Shown: positions 21,196 through 33,389 of the stretch, piece after piece
How the letters are laid out: every line of letters starts with the position of its first letter
Position numbering within the stretch: position 1 is the stretch's first letter
NCBI GenBank assembly: GCA_021399445.1
Contig: JAJTUQ010000009.1
Location: 575,501 to 639,500, forward strand
Direction of reading: 5' to 3'
Source: Xylogone sp. PMI_703
Taxonomy: Eukaryota; Ascomycota; Leotiomycetes
Length of the DNA stretch: 64,000 nucleotides
Notes under the pieces: model-generated
What the model was told of the DNA's origin: nothing
The model's database searches: none
What the model saw: the letters and a program-made list of their open reading frames with translations, nothing else
Program-made: the position numbers and the translations under genes

Positions 21196-22568
21196 CTAAA
21201 TCTCGACCTCGACCTTGCCACCACCTTTTAACCTTGCGACTCTCATCATTGCTAGCACAGAATTTGCCGTTTCCGAGTGCTCATACACGCCCCCTAAAAA
21301 CGCAGCGGTACAATCCTTGCCCACTCCACTTCTAATCAATGCTTCACCCCCAGGATGCTTCTTAATGAAGTCAGTAACTGAATGCACCACCCCCGCAATT
21401 ACAATCAGGTCTTTTCCCTGTCCACCTATGCTCGTAGGTCTCGATTGTACCTGGAATTCCTCCCAAGTCATGATAGGCAAGGATGAAATCTCCGGTCCCC
21501 ATATGAAACTTGCACGCTCCTTAGCCAGCATCTTCTCACGCATCAGGAGACTAGACTTCTTGATCTCATTATCCTCAAATCGTTGTAATCTCTTCGCCAA
21601 CCCTACTTTTTCACAACTCCAGATCAGCCACTTTGTCGGATCATAATGCCACCACTTCCATCCGTTACGATAATCTGCTGGGAAAGTGTGATGGAAATTA
21701 TGCCATCCCTCGCCAAAAGTAATGAGGGCAGTTATAATGTGGTCTTTTGGTGTATGTCGATCCGCATAAGGTTGTGACCCAATGTAGTGAGCAAGGGAGT
21801 TCACGCAGAAGGTGCATTGTTGCAAGGCTGCCATGCGTAACACTGCTGCATATACTATTCCTCCACGCCAGTCGCCCCATCCATAACCGCATATAAGCAC
21901 TGGTAGCACTAGTCCAAGACCCAAAGAGAGAGGCACGAAGTTCCGGTGCTGCCACTGCACAATCTTATCTTGGTCAAGGTCACTCATATCAACTCGACCT
22001 GCAGGAGGTGTGCTTCCCCGATCACGCTTGAGCAAGATCCAGCCGATGTGGGAGTGAAAGAGGCCTTTGTGAGCTGAATAAGGGTCTCGATCCGTGTCAG
22101 TGAATCGGTGGTGAGCTCGATGGTGTTTGGCCCACCAGAAGGCAGATCCTTGAACTGCTGCAGCACCCAAAAGGGCAAGCAGCAGAGACAAGGGTGCTGT
22201 AGCCTTGTATGCTCGATGTGACCATAATCGGTGGTAACCTGCGTTATATGTAGTAAGTATGTGGTTCGCCATACTTACATGGAGCCGCATGTACACAACG
22301 TTTATGACGTACCTGCAGTGATGGATATCCCTGTGAACCAGAAATAAACTATAGAAAGCTTAGCAGTCCTCAAATCGAGAGGTGTGCGTCTCGCTTCAAA
22401 TAGTGCAAGTATTGGCACCCCGATGCTGAAGAGGAAATTGAACCAAGCAATTCTCTTGTACCACGGCTTTGGGGTGACCTGTTTGTTGGACCGGACTGGA
22501 GAGTGGCCCTTAGTCGAAGAACTCGACGGGGAAGAGCTACATGTTTCGGTGATGGTTGCAGATGCCAT
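21196..22568 (-). CDS. Acyl-CoA delta-9 (stearoyl-CoA) desaturase with cytochrome b5 domain
   Basis: Two exons, 22568-22313 and 22238-21196 (74-nt intron, GTACGT..GCAG), 1299 nt, 432 aa. It introduces a cis double bond into saturated acyl-CoA at the ER membrane. The three histidine boxes are present: HRLWSH (split from ISITAG by the intron), HRAHHRF and GWHNFHH. Paired hydrophobic helices flank the boxes. The C-terminal ~100 residues form a cytochrome b5-like domain with the haem-binding HPGGEAL and a second His in YEHSETA, which delivers electrons without a separate b5. The N-terminus is Ser/Thr-rich and short. Length is close to fungal Ole1. It is the kind of gene repressed by unsaturated fatty acids in yeast; nothing in this sequence shows that here. 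Confidence 0.93.
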
Positions 22569-23800
22569 CGCCTCGTAGAAGGTAGTCTCAAAGAATAGAG
22601 AATATTGACGATGGCGATGATGCTATATCTTAAAAATATATAACGTATAACCGTGAACAGACGAGTCAACCCCCCAAAGCCGAGCAGGCCGAACCATTGT
22701 GTAGATAAGAACACTCTTCATGTGATATCCACCATTGATTAGGGTCTTTTCTCTGAATCTTACTGGATGGTCGACAGTAAGATTGTCCATTTTGGCTTTC
22801 GCAAATTGAACGGTTTGGGCATAGTCGATATCGAGGATTACAAGTAATCATTGTTAGGAATTCTCGACATCAATAATTACAGTAGTTTTACAATCCTGGT
22901 AATAAATTAAATGTGGGGCATAAAAAATACTAGTAGCTCCCCACTATGATTTTTCCTGTAAATATGCGACGGAAAAGAAGGCTGGCTGAGGCTGTATGAA
23001 ATTCTGCACTTCAATAGCTGAGGTACGGTACTACGTGGCCAATGCCGAGATGCGCCACTATCGATCTGGATAGGGCACAGTAAGCAAGCTTTGGCATCAT
23101 CTTTGTGTCTTATTGACGCTATCCATCTACGGAGTAAACTACGCCCGTGAACCACGAGGTCCACTGGAGTAAACTGCGGCCCTATGGCCCAAAACAGCTC
23201 TTGCTATACGGGAATTTCCGCATAATAGTTATACTAGATGAGATCTGACTAAGAAAATATCATTAAGTCGGCTGAGATCCGTGAACATGTTGGTGTATAT
23301 AATAAGCACTATTCCTCAAACCAAGAGAGACGGCTGGTAGCGACCGTCATACAATATTGGCCTCGGAGTGCCAGGGAGCGATTGTATTGTCCAGACATAC
23401 ACCACAATCATCTAACTTCCCATGATTGAAGCCGTGGAAGTGCTTTGGCATACAATTGGGTATATCTAAAAGGTCAAGCTTGTTATATGATGATATTCTC
23501 TTGTACTTTTCCTTTTACTATGCAACCATACATTCCAATGATTCAAAGACTGAGGGATATGAGATGAGTATAGAGACATATGCATAATAATGATATTATT
23601 TTACAAAGGAAATATTTGTCAAGCTGTATTGAGTCCACCTCTGGCAAACCTGCTTTTATAAAATACAATGAAATAGAAGTTGGTCGGGTAATATAATCGC
23701 CCCGGGAATGAAAATGAATATACACAATGAGCATGCTTTATCTTCGACATATTCACAATTTTCCAATATCATCCTCAGCTCCGCACCTAACACTCACCAT
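22569..23800. other. Intergenic, no gene seen
   Basis: 1.2 kb between the desaturase start and the hydroxylase stop. Short overlapping frames occur only (for example 22907-23164 minus), without similarity. No RNA gene or repeat recognised. Confidence 0.55.
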
Positions 23801-25985
23801 TCACGTACGCTCAGTTAAGCAGAACATTTTGGGGACATGGCCGTTGACGTTGTCGGTGGCTCCTTCCTGAAACTGGGAGATGGCCATCTTTTGCATTACC
23901 ATGGCATCCTCTAGGTGGTTCAGTGTTTTAATTGCATTTAACTGCAAGTCAACTTGCTCCAGCAACTTTGTGAGTTGACGTTTTTGCTGAGCAAGAGCTT
24001 CCTGTCTCTTAAGCAATACCACGCTAAGAGCCATCGAACTCTTCATTTCGGAATATTGACTGAAATTGCTGACAACGCTTAATCTTCGTTTGATCATTTG
24101 GCCAGGTTGCTCCAAACACAAAATCTTCTGCATGAGCTGCACAAGGGTTGTGGTTGAGTCAGGGATGCCAAACCCTTGGATGCCGCTGACCGCTGCGGCA
24201 GGTGCAGTCCACGCTACAAAGCCATCAGGGCGTATAAGCACTGCCCCAGACTTGCCAATGCCATACCTGGAACAGAATAAATCGTCGGTTCCCTTCTTCA
24301 ATCGATAGATCCTGAGCTCTGAGAAATTAATTGGCTCGGTCGCCCTCAGTTTCTCTATCGCCTTGGCCCATCCGTCTGCTCCCGACGCAAGGATCATTGT
24401 GAAAGAATGCCCGATAAGGTCAGCTACTGGATGCTTCTCACCGTTATCGAGCCAAATATCGAGATGTCGGGCCATGCTCCCTGGCCTAGAAGTTGCGTAA
24501 TTTGGGTCTTCCAATATTTGATCTAGCTCTTCGGTGTCTAGAGCTTGGGAGTGATATCGATAACCCAATTCCAGAGAACTATCTTGGTCTTCATCTTCTA
24601 GAGGAACCCCCTTTTGAATAAAAGATTCTCTCAAATCCGGGGCAGTACGTTTGATGAATCGCTCAAAAACCTGAGCGACGGTCTTTCTTGCAACCGGCAA
24701 CCGCTCTTTCTCGTATGTCTCGGAAACGAGCTTCGGTCCTGCTTGACCTTTCAGCACCAAGGCAAGCTTCCATGCCAGATTATGAGCATCCTGGATGCCC
24801 GTGTTTCCACCGAAGCCCCCATGAGGTGTATTTACGTGGGCTGCGTCTCCAGCAAGAAGTATGCGTCCTGTGTCGTCCACGTATCTATTGGCGACATCAC
24901 ATCGAGCCTCCCACTTTGCAACAAGGATAATTTCAAAGGGCTCATCAGCGCCTATTGCAGCGCGAAGCAACTCAGCAGCTCGCTGGTCCGATATATTGTT
25001 TCCAATCCAGCGGCTTTCATCAGTGCCCTCTTCGCCGGCAGTATTGACGACCAAGAATCCCTCCGTGCCCTCTTTGTTCAATCGGAAAAAGCCTCGCAGA
25101 ACAGAGTTGTTTATATAGATGACGCCATTGTACTTGTTATTCACATATTTTCCAAGGTTAGCCTTGAAATATATGGTAAGGCTGTGACTGAGAAGACCGT
25201 GGCCTTGCATCTGGATACCTAGAGCCGCGCGTATCTTGGAACGACTGCCATCGCACGCAATCATATACTGAGCTCTGATCAGCTTTTTCTCACCAGTTTC
25301 GTTATCGCGAACCACAGCGGAGACTCCTGTCGAATCTGGAGAGAATGATAACATTTCCGTGCTGAAACGGAGGTCAACACCTTCTGATATGACCTTGTCG
25401 CGGAGAATAGGCTCAAACATTTGTTGAGTGAGATAGAGACGCATCACTGGGCTGAGACTTTCAATTCCCTGGACGCAGCACATCTTGTCAGTACCATCAC
25501 AATAGCTAACCCTGCCAAGTAAATACCAACCTCGTTCATGTTTGCCATCCAGGTGCCCCTGAACTTGCCAGCCAACGATTCAAGGTCAAAGACTCCAGCA
25601 TGGCTGTCATAGTGTTTAAGGGATTCCTCAAGCATGGAGTCGTATAGGCCAAGTTCCCGGTATATTTGCATCGTCCGAGCTATAACGATATTAGATTCTC
25701 AAATCCACGGAGACCCTAGCAATGTCCACAAATTCCTAACAAAATAGCAAAAGCCAGAAGAAAGACACTAAATGCTGAAGTGTGCGTTATAATAGATAAG
25801 AAACGGGACGTACGATGAAAGAGAGCAGCACGTGGGTGTATAGCTGTGCTAGCATGTTTCTCAATTGCAATACACTGGGTAATGCCATGCTTTGCAAGGA
25901 GTGCTGCAAGAGACATTCCTACCATGGATGCTCCAACGACAAGAACCTGTGTCTTTTCCACAGGTATATCGTGAAGAGTATCCAT
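23801..25985 (-). CDS. FAD-dependent aromatic hydroxylase (class A monooxygenase)
   Basis: Three exons, 25985-25814, 25679-25531 and 25468-23801, sum to 1989 nt, 662 aa. Introns are 134 and 62 nt. The N-terminal dinucleotide-binding fold reads VLVVGASMVGMSLAALL; the DG motif is ACDGSRSKIRAALGI; the GD motif is GRILLAGDAAHVNTPHGGFG followed by GNTGIQDAHNLAWKLAL. This set defines the pHBH/phenol-hydroxylase family, which uses NAD(P)H and O2 to hydroxylate an aromatic or polyketide ring. The usual thioredoxin-like C-terminal domain is shortened. Instead, the last ~90 residues form a predicted coiled coil (EALAQQKRQLTKLLEQVDLQ), which is unusual. The gene is divergent from a transcription factor 1.2 kb away, which could be its regulator. 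The substrate is unknown. Confidence 0.9.
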
Positions 25986-27182
25986 GATGTAGGTATTAAT
26001 AAGATGCCGAATGAAAGATGGGCTAGGTCAGTATATGATCTTGGGAGAGTGTAAAATTAGAAGGAATGGAATTGGAGTGAGTCAACCCAACATATCTCAT
26101 GGCCTTTTATAGTTTATGAGGTATTCCTCCCTCCTCGGAAACGTCCTATCATGACCACGAGCAATGAGGGCGCCACAGCGAGTCCAGCCACGCTCGGAGA
26201 ACAACATCAACACCTCAGGATCTTCCCCACTACTCCACACGCATAACACACGCCGGAACATTTGTCTTCCAAGATGTGGAGAGATCTATTGATTGAGACG
26301 TTTACGAAGCCGGAACAATCGACAGGTCCTAATTGGACTTTGTGATGATCCTCAAAGCGCAGCCTATTAGCAAAGCTGGTCGTTCTTTCGGTTCGTCAAG
26401 CTTTCAATTTTTAATACGCCTCTCCTGCCACTCAAGGGCATTACTAAGATTTCGGTCAGCACATTCTGTTCTACACTGTCTCCTAAAGAGGGTTCTCTAT
26501 AATGCAATGGTCCCGCTCCGATTGTTACGAGCTGTTCTGGAGAGAGATTATAGGGTCACGCTCGAAAGTCGTCTATGGCGGGCCAAGAACAAATGCCGTA
26601 GTGCTCAAAGGAAATGAAAAAATATAAATAAATAAAATGCAGCAAACAGCTAAATATTTACAGTATTTCATCTTGCTTCTTGGATATAGAAGCCCTGGTT
26701 CAGCTAGTCAATAGATCACATATTCGAAGAATTATTGTTGTGCTTGTTCGAAATTGATGACATTACTCAGGCGACAAGCGAGAGGAGTTTCGGTCTTCTG
26801 CACGGCCGGAAATTATGGGGAGGGGGGTTACATAAGATTTTGGTAATACCGAGCTACTGGAGCTTCTTTCCTCGACCTCTCTCCATCTAGCTATCTCCCC
26901 CATCCTCCTCGTACGCAGCTACGAGAGCGATTTTCTGAACACTGTGATTTTGCTTTGCCGAGGTGTTGTTCGATTTGGCAGGGCTATATGCTTCTTGCAG
27001 TATCTTCAAGCCTGACAACACGGGATGTGAAACTAACAGGCCTATCTCCATTTGCAAGCTGGCGGAGGTAAACGGGAACTGCTCACATCAGAACCCACCA
27101 AACTGCCGTACTCGAAGAGGCTAGCACGGCCCCGATCATCTGGCGTGTTAACACGAAGGGTTACGGGCTCTCTTTCCTCAAC
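25986..27182. other. Divergent promoter region between hydroxylase and transcription factor
   Basis: 1.2 kb. A 94-codon frame at 26333-26617 (plus) has no known similarity. No repeats stand out. It contains the promoters of both divergent genes; I could not identify a palindromic operator with confidence. Confidence 0.5.
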
Positions 27183-30100
27183 ATGGGACCAGTCGATGGG
27201 CGGCTTACTCGACCCAGTAAGCAGCTAGATCTTGCCAGCTTAAAGATCTGAGTGATATTATGACAGTGCTAATTCTGCATCGCACCCTAGGTAATAGGAA
27301 CCGGGCACATATATGTGAACGTTGTCATAGAGCGTTTGTCAGAGCCGAGCACCTTCACCGGCATCTTCTTTCGCGTATGTAGATCTATTTTTCATATTTC
27401 GTACTCCATTGACGGGGGATTGGGCTGATTTGGCCCTCTCAGATGATGGGACGAAGCCTCATTGCTGTCAGTACTGTGGCACGTCTTTTGGAAGACCTGA
27501 TGTATTGAAGAGACACTTGAAGAAATGTCCCAAATATCCACGAGATGCAATGGGTGCAGAGCAGCCAGCGACGTACACTACACGCTCCCCGATTACTGAT
27601 GATAGTCAACTACGGTGAGCTGTTGATTGTTGGTCATAGCAAAGAAAAAAGCTGAACAAAAATATTCGTTGTTAGGAGTCCGAATAGCGGAATGGTTATG
27701 CGTTCCAACCTGGATTCTCACGAAAGCCCGCCCGGGGCTGGAGCTGGTAACACTGCTCCTTTGCCAGGTGCTGTGGCAGTACGTACCGAGCATGATGTCC
27801 CAGACTCATATGTATTAGATGAAAATGTATGATTAAATTCTATATTCACTCCACTCATATACTGACGAATGCATAAATAGCTTCTTCCGTGGATGCCTCC
27901 ACCTCGATCTCCAACATATCCGCGTTCAAACATGCGATGGCCGCTCCATCAACCTCCTAGCGCCCCTATTGATTTACATCCACACGAGCAAGTTAATACC
28001 CCTCAGCCACTATCTTCACCACAAAGACCGATGTACAATAAGCTGAACGAATCAGAAGGAGTCTCTTGTCATGGCGGAACACCTGGGCAACAAGATGTTA
28101 GTCCGACGGGTTACGCGAATCAGGGCGCTATATTGAGTCAGTCACAATTGATTGAGTGTAATCAAAGCTTGCCATGGGACTCAACTCCTGAAGGTTCCAA
28201 CGAATTGGCAGATATTGGTAACCTTAACTTTATGTTTCTGGAGGACGCGTTTCTTCAAGGATTCGGACAAACAACAATGGAGTCTCGTCTCCCAGAAGAG
28301 TATTCAAATAGTTCTGGCCCGAACCAAACACCTGATACAGCTCGGCAGGATATTCTAGGTGACAAATTCCACCACTTCAATGCTCTTTCCTTCAGAAACA
28401 AGAACCGTACCATAACGTTTGTTCCTGATGAAGCATACAGTCGTGGGCCCTCGATAAGTCAAGACGATGTTGACAGATTTAAAGCTGCAGCTTTCCAAGA
28501 CGACAAACTCGGCTGCTTGAACACATTTTCCTTCCCCTTAAAATCTCGAATGATGCGTTTACTCGATGCCTATTTCGAATACTTTGACGCGCACACCCCA
28601 ATAATACACCAGCCTACTTTCAACATATTGGATACTCCAGGTAGTCTCACAATGACTGTTGGTAATATTTGAACTAATTATGACAGCGGCTTTGGTCCTC
28701 GCTATGCTGGCTATTGGAGGCATTTACGTTTCTGAACACGACTTCGCCTGCTCCGCGTATGAAGCAGCTTACGCACTCCTTTCTCAGGTTGGTCTTGGAC
28801 AACGACTTCAAACATGTTGCTAACCAGGATTATAGTATGAACTCGATATAATATCAGACTCTCGACCAGATATTGCTTTATGGCATATTCAAGCCGCGCT
28901 TCTTTGTGTACAGTTCGGAGCATTTTCTGAGAAATCCGCCTATTTCCAGCAGTCTCAGAAGCAATTTTCATTAGTAACTCTAGTGAGTGTCATCTACAAT
29001 TATATTTATCACACATGATTAGTATCTATCGTTTTATATAATTGCTGATATAAAATCTTCATCGCCACAGTTGCTAAGGAATTTGGAGAACGAAAAATCA
29101 AGACTTCGATCTGAAAAGGATTGGACTAGCTGGATACTCTTTGAGGCCTGGAACCGGTTCGATCTATCCTGCTTCGAGTATACTTTGTGGGTGCTGATGT
29201 CAATCAATAGAGCTGCTTGTTGGGCTGTAGTCTTGAATAGCATCATATTGTTATTTGATCCTTTCGTGGTTTGTGTTGTGCCGCATCAAATACCAGACTT
29301 ATCAATTCCTGGAGAAGAAAGGCTGTGGCGTGCAGAATCCGCCCAAGATTGGTTGGAGAAAGGTGGATCAGCCCTTCAGAGAGGCGAATCTTCCATCTGG
29401 AAGGCAGCCAAATCGATCATGGCGGGGGACCCATTAACTGCAGTCAGTTCTTTCGGCCTTCTCGGATTGGTCGGATCAATCCTAGGATATATCTGCAGCT
29501 ATGAGCGTCTTGTTCGTGGTTTTCTTGATTTACCAGAGGATGACTTTATTCAGAAGATTGAAAGGGGGCTTAATACTTGGGAGTCGGCTTGGCGGCGAAA
29601 TCTTCGCAACGACCAGCGGCAAGATCCTTTGATGACTGACTGTTTACCACTTCTTGGAGCTGCCTACTACCATCTATACCTTGGTACTGAGTTAGAGACC
29701 TTGAAACGCATTGCAGCTGATCCTAATTGCAATCTTCCTCTTCCGACTGTAAGGGCTAATTCAAACACATACAAGGCCATAAAGTACGCTGTAAACTCGT
29801 GGCATGTAAGAGTGGTTCTCGGAGTAGTGCATATGCAGAAAACTGCTCCCCTGAAAGTGGGTGGCCATTTTAACGTCACATCTTATGAAGCCGGTGTGTT
29901 TCTCCACTCTACTCCATCTCCCTTTATCAATAAACTCTACACTAAATTTACTTTTCCACATTCTGAGCTCCCTGTAAATCTGGTATCTAGAATCCAGAGT
30001 TGATGTGGTTTTACTGATATTTCGCCATTATAGCACTTATTCTGAGCTGGTGGCTTACCCTTCCAATCGAGACGAGGCGACTGGTGTCGCCGTACCATAA

Positions 30101-30442
30101 CGACTCGGAGAGGAATCAACAATCACTGGAGGCAATATTTGTTGAGATATTTGATGAAATCGAAGATCAGGGCATTAATTGTATCTGGGATACCAAGCCA
30201 GCTCTATTCCCACTTACATTTTACCGTACCTTGATTAAGAAGTGGATTTGGACGTGTAAGTGCGATGAAATTTTCATCCCAGTGTGACCAGAACTGAGAT
30301 TTACAACTATGGTCAACTAATATTTGCTTTAGATACATCAATCATAGATAAGAACATGTCTAGTTTTGCAGATAAGATTCGCAAAACTGACCGTGTTTCG
30401 TCTGGTTGGAGAGATCCCCTTCACCAAGGGCAAAATGGATAA
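27183..30442 (+). CDS. C2H2 zinc-finger transcription factor with fungal TF (Fungal_trans) domain
   Basis: Ten exons: 27183-27216, 27291-27374, 27443-27614, 27676-27826, 27881-28640, 28687-28787, 28836-28982, 29071-29893, 30034-30255 and 30333-30442. They sum to 2604 nt, 867 aa. Two C2H2 fingers are assembled by splicing: HICERCHRAFVRAEHLHRHL continuing into LLSHDG, and CCQYCGTSFGRPDVLKRHLK followed by KC. No Zn2Cys6 cluster follows, unlike many relatives. The Fungal_trans region spans about 280-860 (SRMMRLLDAYFEYFDAHTPI, PDIALWHIQAALL, DWTSWILFEAWNRF). The intron at 29894-30033 restores YEAALILSWWL; its donor (GTGTGT) is the least certain. It probably activates nearby or unlinked metabolic genes. 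The hydroxylase opposite and the SNG1-like gene downstream are the obvious candidates, but that is inference. Confidence 0.83.
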
Positions 30443-31413
30443 TATATATAATACAATCTCCACCTTCGAACTAATGCACTTCAAAAGTACCGATTGCTCA
30501 AATGCTCCAATGGTTATTGACACATCAACAACTGCACGGCAACTACATTTAACGACCCATTTCTACTAGGTACATCAACGCCACCCGAGCTTTTGCCATG
30601 GTATCTTTGCAAAAATCAACTCCATCTGTCAGGGTTTCAGGAACTCTCAAATCTCGCCACTTGTGCCTACTGCATTATTGAATTTCTAAATTAAAGGACT
30701 ATAATGTACAATCTCATTTTAATACCCATTACTCCATCGGTGACTACTTTTTATCAATCCTATCTTCAACAGCTTAAATTAAATGCTGTTCAATATTGTC
30801 GAATGGCCGTATAAAGTTAAAGTTTATACTAAATGACTGAAACTGCTAACGTAAAAGTCCTACATCAGTATTCAATTAGAATGAACGATCGAGTGAATAC
30901 ACCACGAGCCAAATGAAATGCGAGAATACAAGGTTCGGTCTCGGTTTACTCCACCCAACCTACAAATACTAAACTCACACTCTGAGTCCCTCTGATAACA
31001 ACGCACTCGCCGGATAAGAATTTAATTATGAGCCGCGCATATATACCGAGTAGTCGAAAGTGTCTGGGATATATGGCACACCTCAAAATGGTTTTCTACA
31101 GTAGCTTCCAATCTCCGTTTCCGCCTGCGCCACTGAACGCATTACTCCACACTACTCCACACCAGTATCGTCTTACTCCACTACTCCACACGACTCCATC
31201 CATCACTTCACGATTTTCATATCCATTACTCGGCCTCATCGGCTTACCCGGCATACTTGTATTTCTCATCTTGCCACTGCGGTTCTCGTGAAGAGGAAAA
31301 AGAAGTTTAAAACTCCAGTATAAAGCGCGCAATAGAGCATGGAATTGGTGAGGTAGACTAAGGCAATCTTCTTTTAATCTGCCCTTCTCAATTACACACA
31401 TTGAATTATCGAG
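30443..31413. other. Promoter region of the SNG1-like gene
   Basis: About 1 kb without a gene. It holds a short direct repeat built on ACTACTCCACAC at 31142-31192. Frames here are under 90 codons and unrecognised. Confidence 0.5.
31142..31192 (+). repeat. Direct repeat of a TTACTCCAC-ACTACTCCACAC unit
   Basis: Two copies (31142-31162 and 31173-31192) of a ~21-nt unit differing by a one-nt gap, 220-270 nt upstream of the SNG1-like start. It could be a binding-site cluster or simple slippage. Confidence 0.55.
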
Positions 31414-32757
31414 ATGATGCTAAAGGCAGAAGGAATTACATCTAAAAATCGTCTAAGTAAGGAGGAACGCTCTCATCCATTCTGGCAGCGTAGAAGACAG
31501 AAGTTCTACCTTGTTGTGGGCGTGGCGGCCCTCTTACTTCAGCTCGTCTTCCTAGGCAACTTGTCGTACCTTTACGGTTCGCTTTACAATATCTCCCAAC
31601 GGTTTAGTACATTCAAAGTCTTGTGGATCGATTTAGACGGTGGGATTGTGGGCGACGCTTTGGACGTAGCATATCAATCCCTCAAAGGTCCGAGCTTTCC
31701 ATCTTTGATACCGAGAGAACCCCTGGATTTTCCTTCGGAAGAGGCAGCTCTGCAAGCATTAAAGGATGGATCATACTGGGCTGCTATTATTGCGAATGCT
31801 AATTCGTCGGAGCGACTGAGTTCGGCTCTTCGAGGTGGCAAGGCTGCTCAAGATTACAATCCTGAGGGAGCGCTTACATATATATGGAATGAAGTGAGAT
31901 ATCCAGCATTCGCAGACGAAGTGTTCATGGCAAGTTTTGAAGCCTTAGCCGCTGCAACGCGATTAGCCTATAATTCAATTAATAGTGGTGCTGCATTCCG
32001 GACTCTCAATGCATCTGACAATGATGCTATCCAGGTGCCTCTGAATCCTATCGGCATCTCTGAAATTAACATCATGCCTACCCATCAGGGCGCACGCTTG
32101 TTATACAATACAGCAACGATGGTCATGCCAATCCTCCAGCAGTTCTTTTTACTGCTAATAATGAACGGCATCTCACACGAGCTACGGTTCTACAACAAGT
32201 TTCCAATCCATTTGAGTGGCCTAGCTCGACTTGCAATCAGTCTTATTTATGGCCTTGTAGCTTCATTGTGCATGACTGGTTATATATGGGCATTCCGAGA
32301 ATCCTGGCCTGTTGACGGCTCACAATTTGCTTTGACATGGATGGTTCTCTGGCTACTACATCACATTCACTTTGTCTTCATCGATTCGATGACTGCATTT
32401 TTCCCGCTCCCAGTGATGCCATTTTTTATAATCACTTGGACAATGCTCAACCTCACTAGTTCACTGAGTCCATTCGAATTAAACCCAGGCTTCTACCGGT
32501 GGGCTTACGCGCTGCCAACCCACGAGGCTTATACGGTTTTGACCGACATCTGGTCCTGGGGAAGCGTTCCAGAACTCTATCGTGCACTTCCGATAATGTT
32601 CTCATGGTGGATCGTGGGTATAAGCGCTGCTTTCTATGGGCACTGTTATCGATGTCATAAGGCTTATTATATGTTTCAAAAGGAGATAGAACCTTTGACA
32701 AGAGAAGTTAGCAGCAGTGCAACGACTGTTACTCTGCTGGCAACTGAGGCTTTCTAG
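31414..32757 (+). CDS. SNG1-family (DUF3533) membrane protein
   Basis: Single exon, 447 aa. The first membrane helix is near residue 36 (YLVVGVAALLLQLVFLG). A large extracytoplasmic loop follows (about 55-230) with LWIDLDGGIVGDAL and DGSYWAAIIANANSS. Then come about five helices (MPILQQFFLLLIMNG, ISLIYGLVASLCMTGYI, WMVLWLLHHIHFVFID, PVMPFFIITWTMLNL, MFSWWIVGISAAFYG). This is the layout of yeast Sng1 (nitrosoguanidine resistance) and fungal DUF3533 proteins, which resemble ABC-2-type permease units without an ATPase. Sng1 is linked to drug resistance and plasma-membrane lipid asymmetry. Two tandem ATGs begin the frame. It lies downstream of and co-oriented with the transcription factor, so it may be co-regulated. 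Confidence 0.88.
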   Translation: MMLKAEGITSKNRLSKEERSHPFWQRRRQKFYLVVGVAALLLQLVFLGNLSYLYGSLYNISQRFSTFKVLWIDLDGGIVGDALDVAYQSLKGPSFPSLIPREPLDFPSEEAALQALKDGSYWAAIIANANSSERLSSALRGGKAAQDYNPEGALTYIWNEVRYPAFADEVFMASFEALAAATRLAYNSINSGAAFRTLNASDNDAIQVPLNPIGISEINIMPTHQGARLLYNTATMVMPILQQFFLLLIMNGISHELRFYNKFPIHLSGLARLAISLIYGLVASLCMTGYIWAFRESWPVDGSQFALTWMVLWLLHHIHFVFIDSMTAFFPLPVMPFFIITWTMLNLTSSLSPFELNPGFYRWAYALPTHEAYTVLTDIWSWGSVPELYRALPIMFSWWIVGISAAFYGHCYRCHKAYYMFQKEIEPLTREVSSSATTVTLLATEAF

Positions 32758-32909
32758 AAGTATCCGTTGGGTGTTTGGGGACTTAGACTATAGAACAATA
32801 CATCATATCATGGACAATAGAATAATAGAATAATACAATCATGTCATAGACAATAATATTCAAATACAACTATTGGCATTTATATTTTCCAGAATGATTG
32901 CGCACCCGT
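32758..32909. other. Short spacer
   Basis: AT-rich 3' flank of the SNG1-like gene with repeated AATA-rich words. Nothing else seen. Confidence 0.5.
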
Positions 32910-33263
32910 TTTAGTTTATATAATAAGGCTCAGATTCATGTTGAATTTCTTGAATATTTGGGTCTTGGTCCTACATGTCTCCAGAACGGAGATCAGGTAT
33001 ACGCTCTCATGAGAGGCCAGGTTCCATTTATTCTTCGGGACTCATCCACAGATAAACTAGCTCATGAGATGATTGTGGATTGTTATTTACATGGCTTAAT
33101 GGATGGTAGGGCGCTAGAATTATCGACAGAATCTGGGATCAGACTTCTGAAAGAACAATTTGCCAGCGGCGGATACTCTAGACTGGCACGGGGGTTCTTT
33201 TCATGTATATCTGGTATAGCTGATGCTAGATGGGGTATTCTCCTCCAAAATTTAATATCTTAA
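32910..33263 (+). pseudogene. Orphan C-terminal tail of a HET-type protein
   Basis: The frame reads FLEYLGLGPTCLQNGDQVYA followed by LMRGQVPFILRDSS, and then EMIVDCYLHGLMDGRALELS. This is the conserved C-terminal motif of HET-domain proteins of the HET-6/TOL-like kind (GD-x-VY-x-L-x-G-x-x-VPFILR ... CY-x-HG-x-MDGEAL). No HET effector domain or intervening region exists between here and the SNG1-like stop at 32757, and no ATG starts the frame. It is a leftover tail after deletion or an insertion event. Confidence 0.82.
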
Positions 33264-33389
33264 ATCGACACTAGGCTTACTCTACATATCTTTGAGGTAG
33301 TGCGTTCTAGGATATTTTTAAATGTGATTTTATGCTCTACAAATTTCATCAGCATCGGTATGACATGGAATCTTCTAAAAAAATCAATG

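Noticed and set aside
24614..25222. 202-codon open frame on the plus strand
   Set aside because: Antisense of the FAD hydroxylase; no known domain.
29974..30033. A 60-nt intron (GTAAAT..TATAG) in the transcription factor
   Set aside because: It looks normal but shifts the frame; the 29894-30033 intron restores YEAALILSWWL and makes the total a multiple of three.
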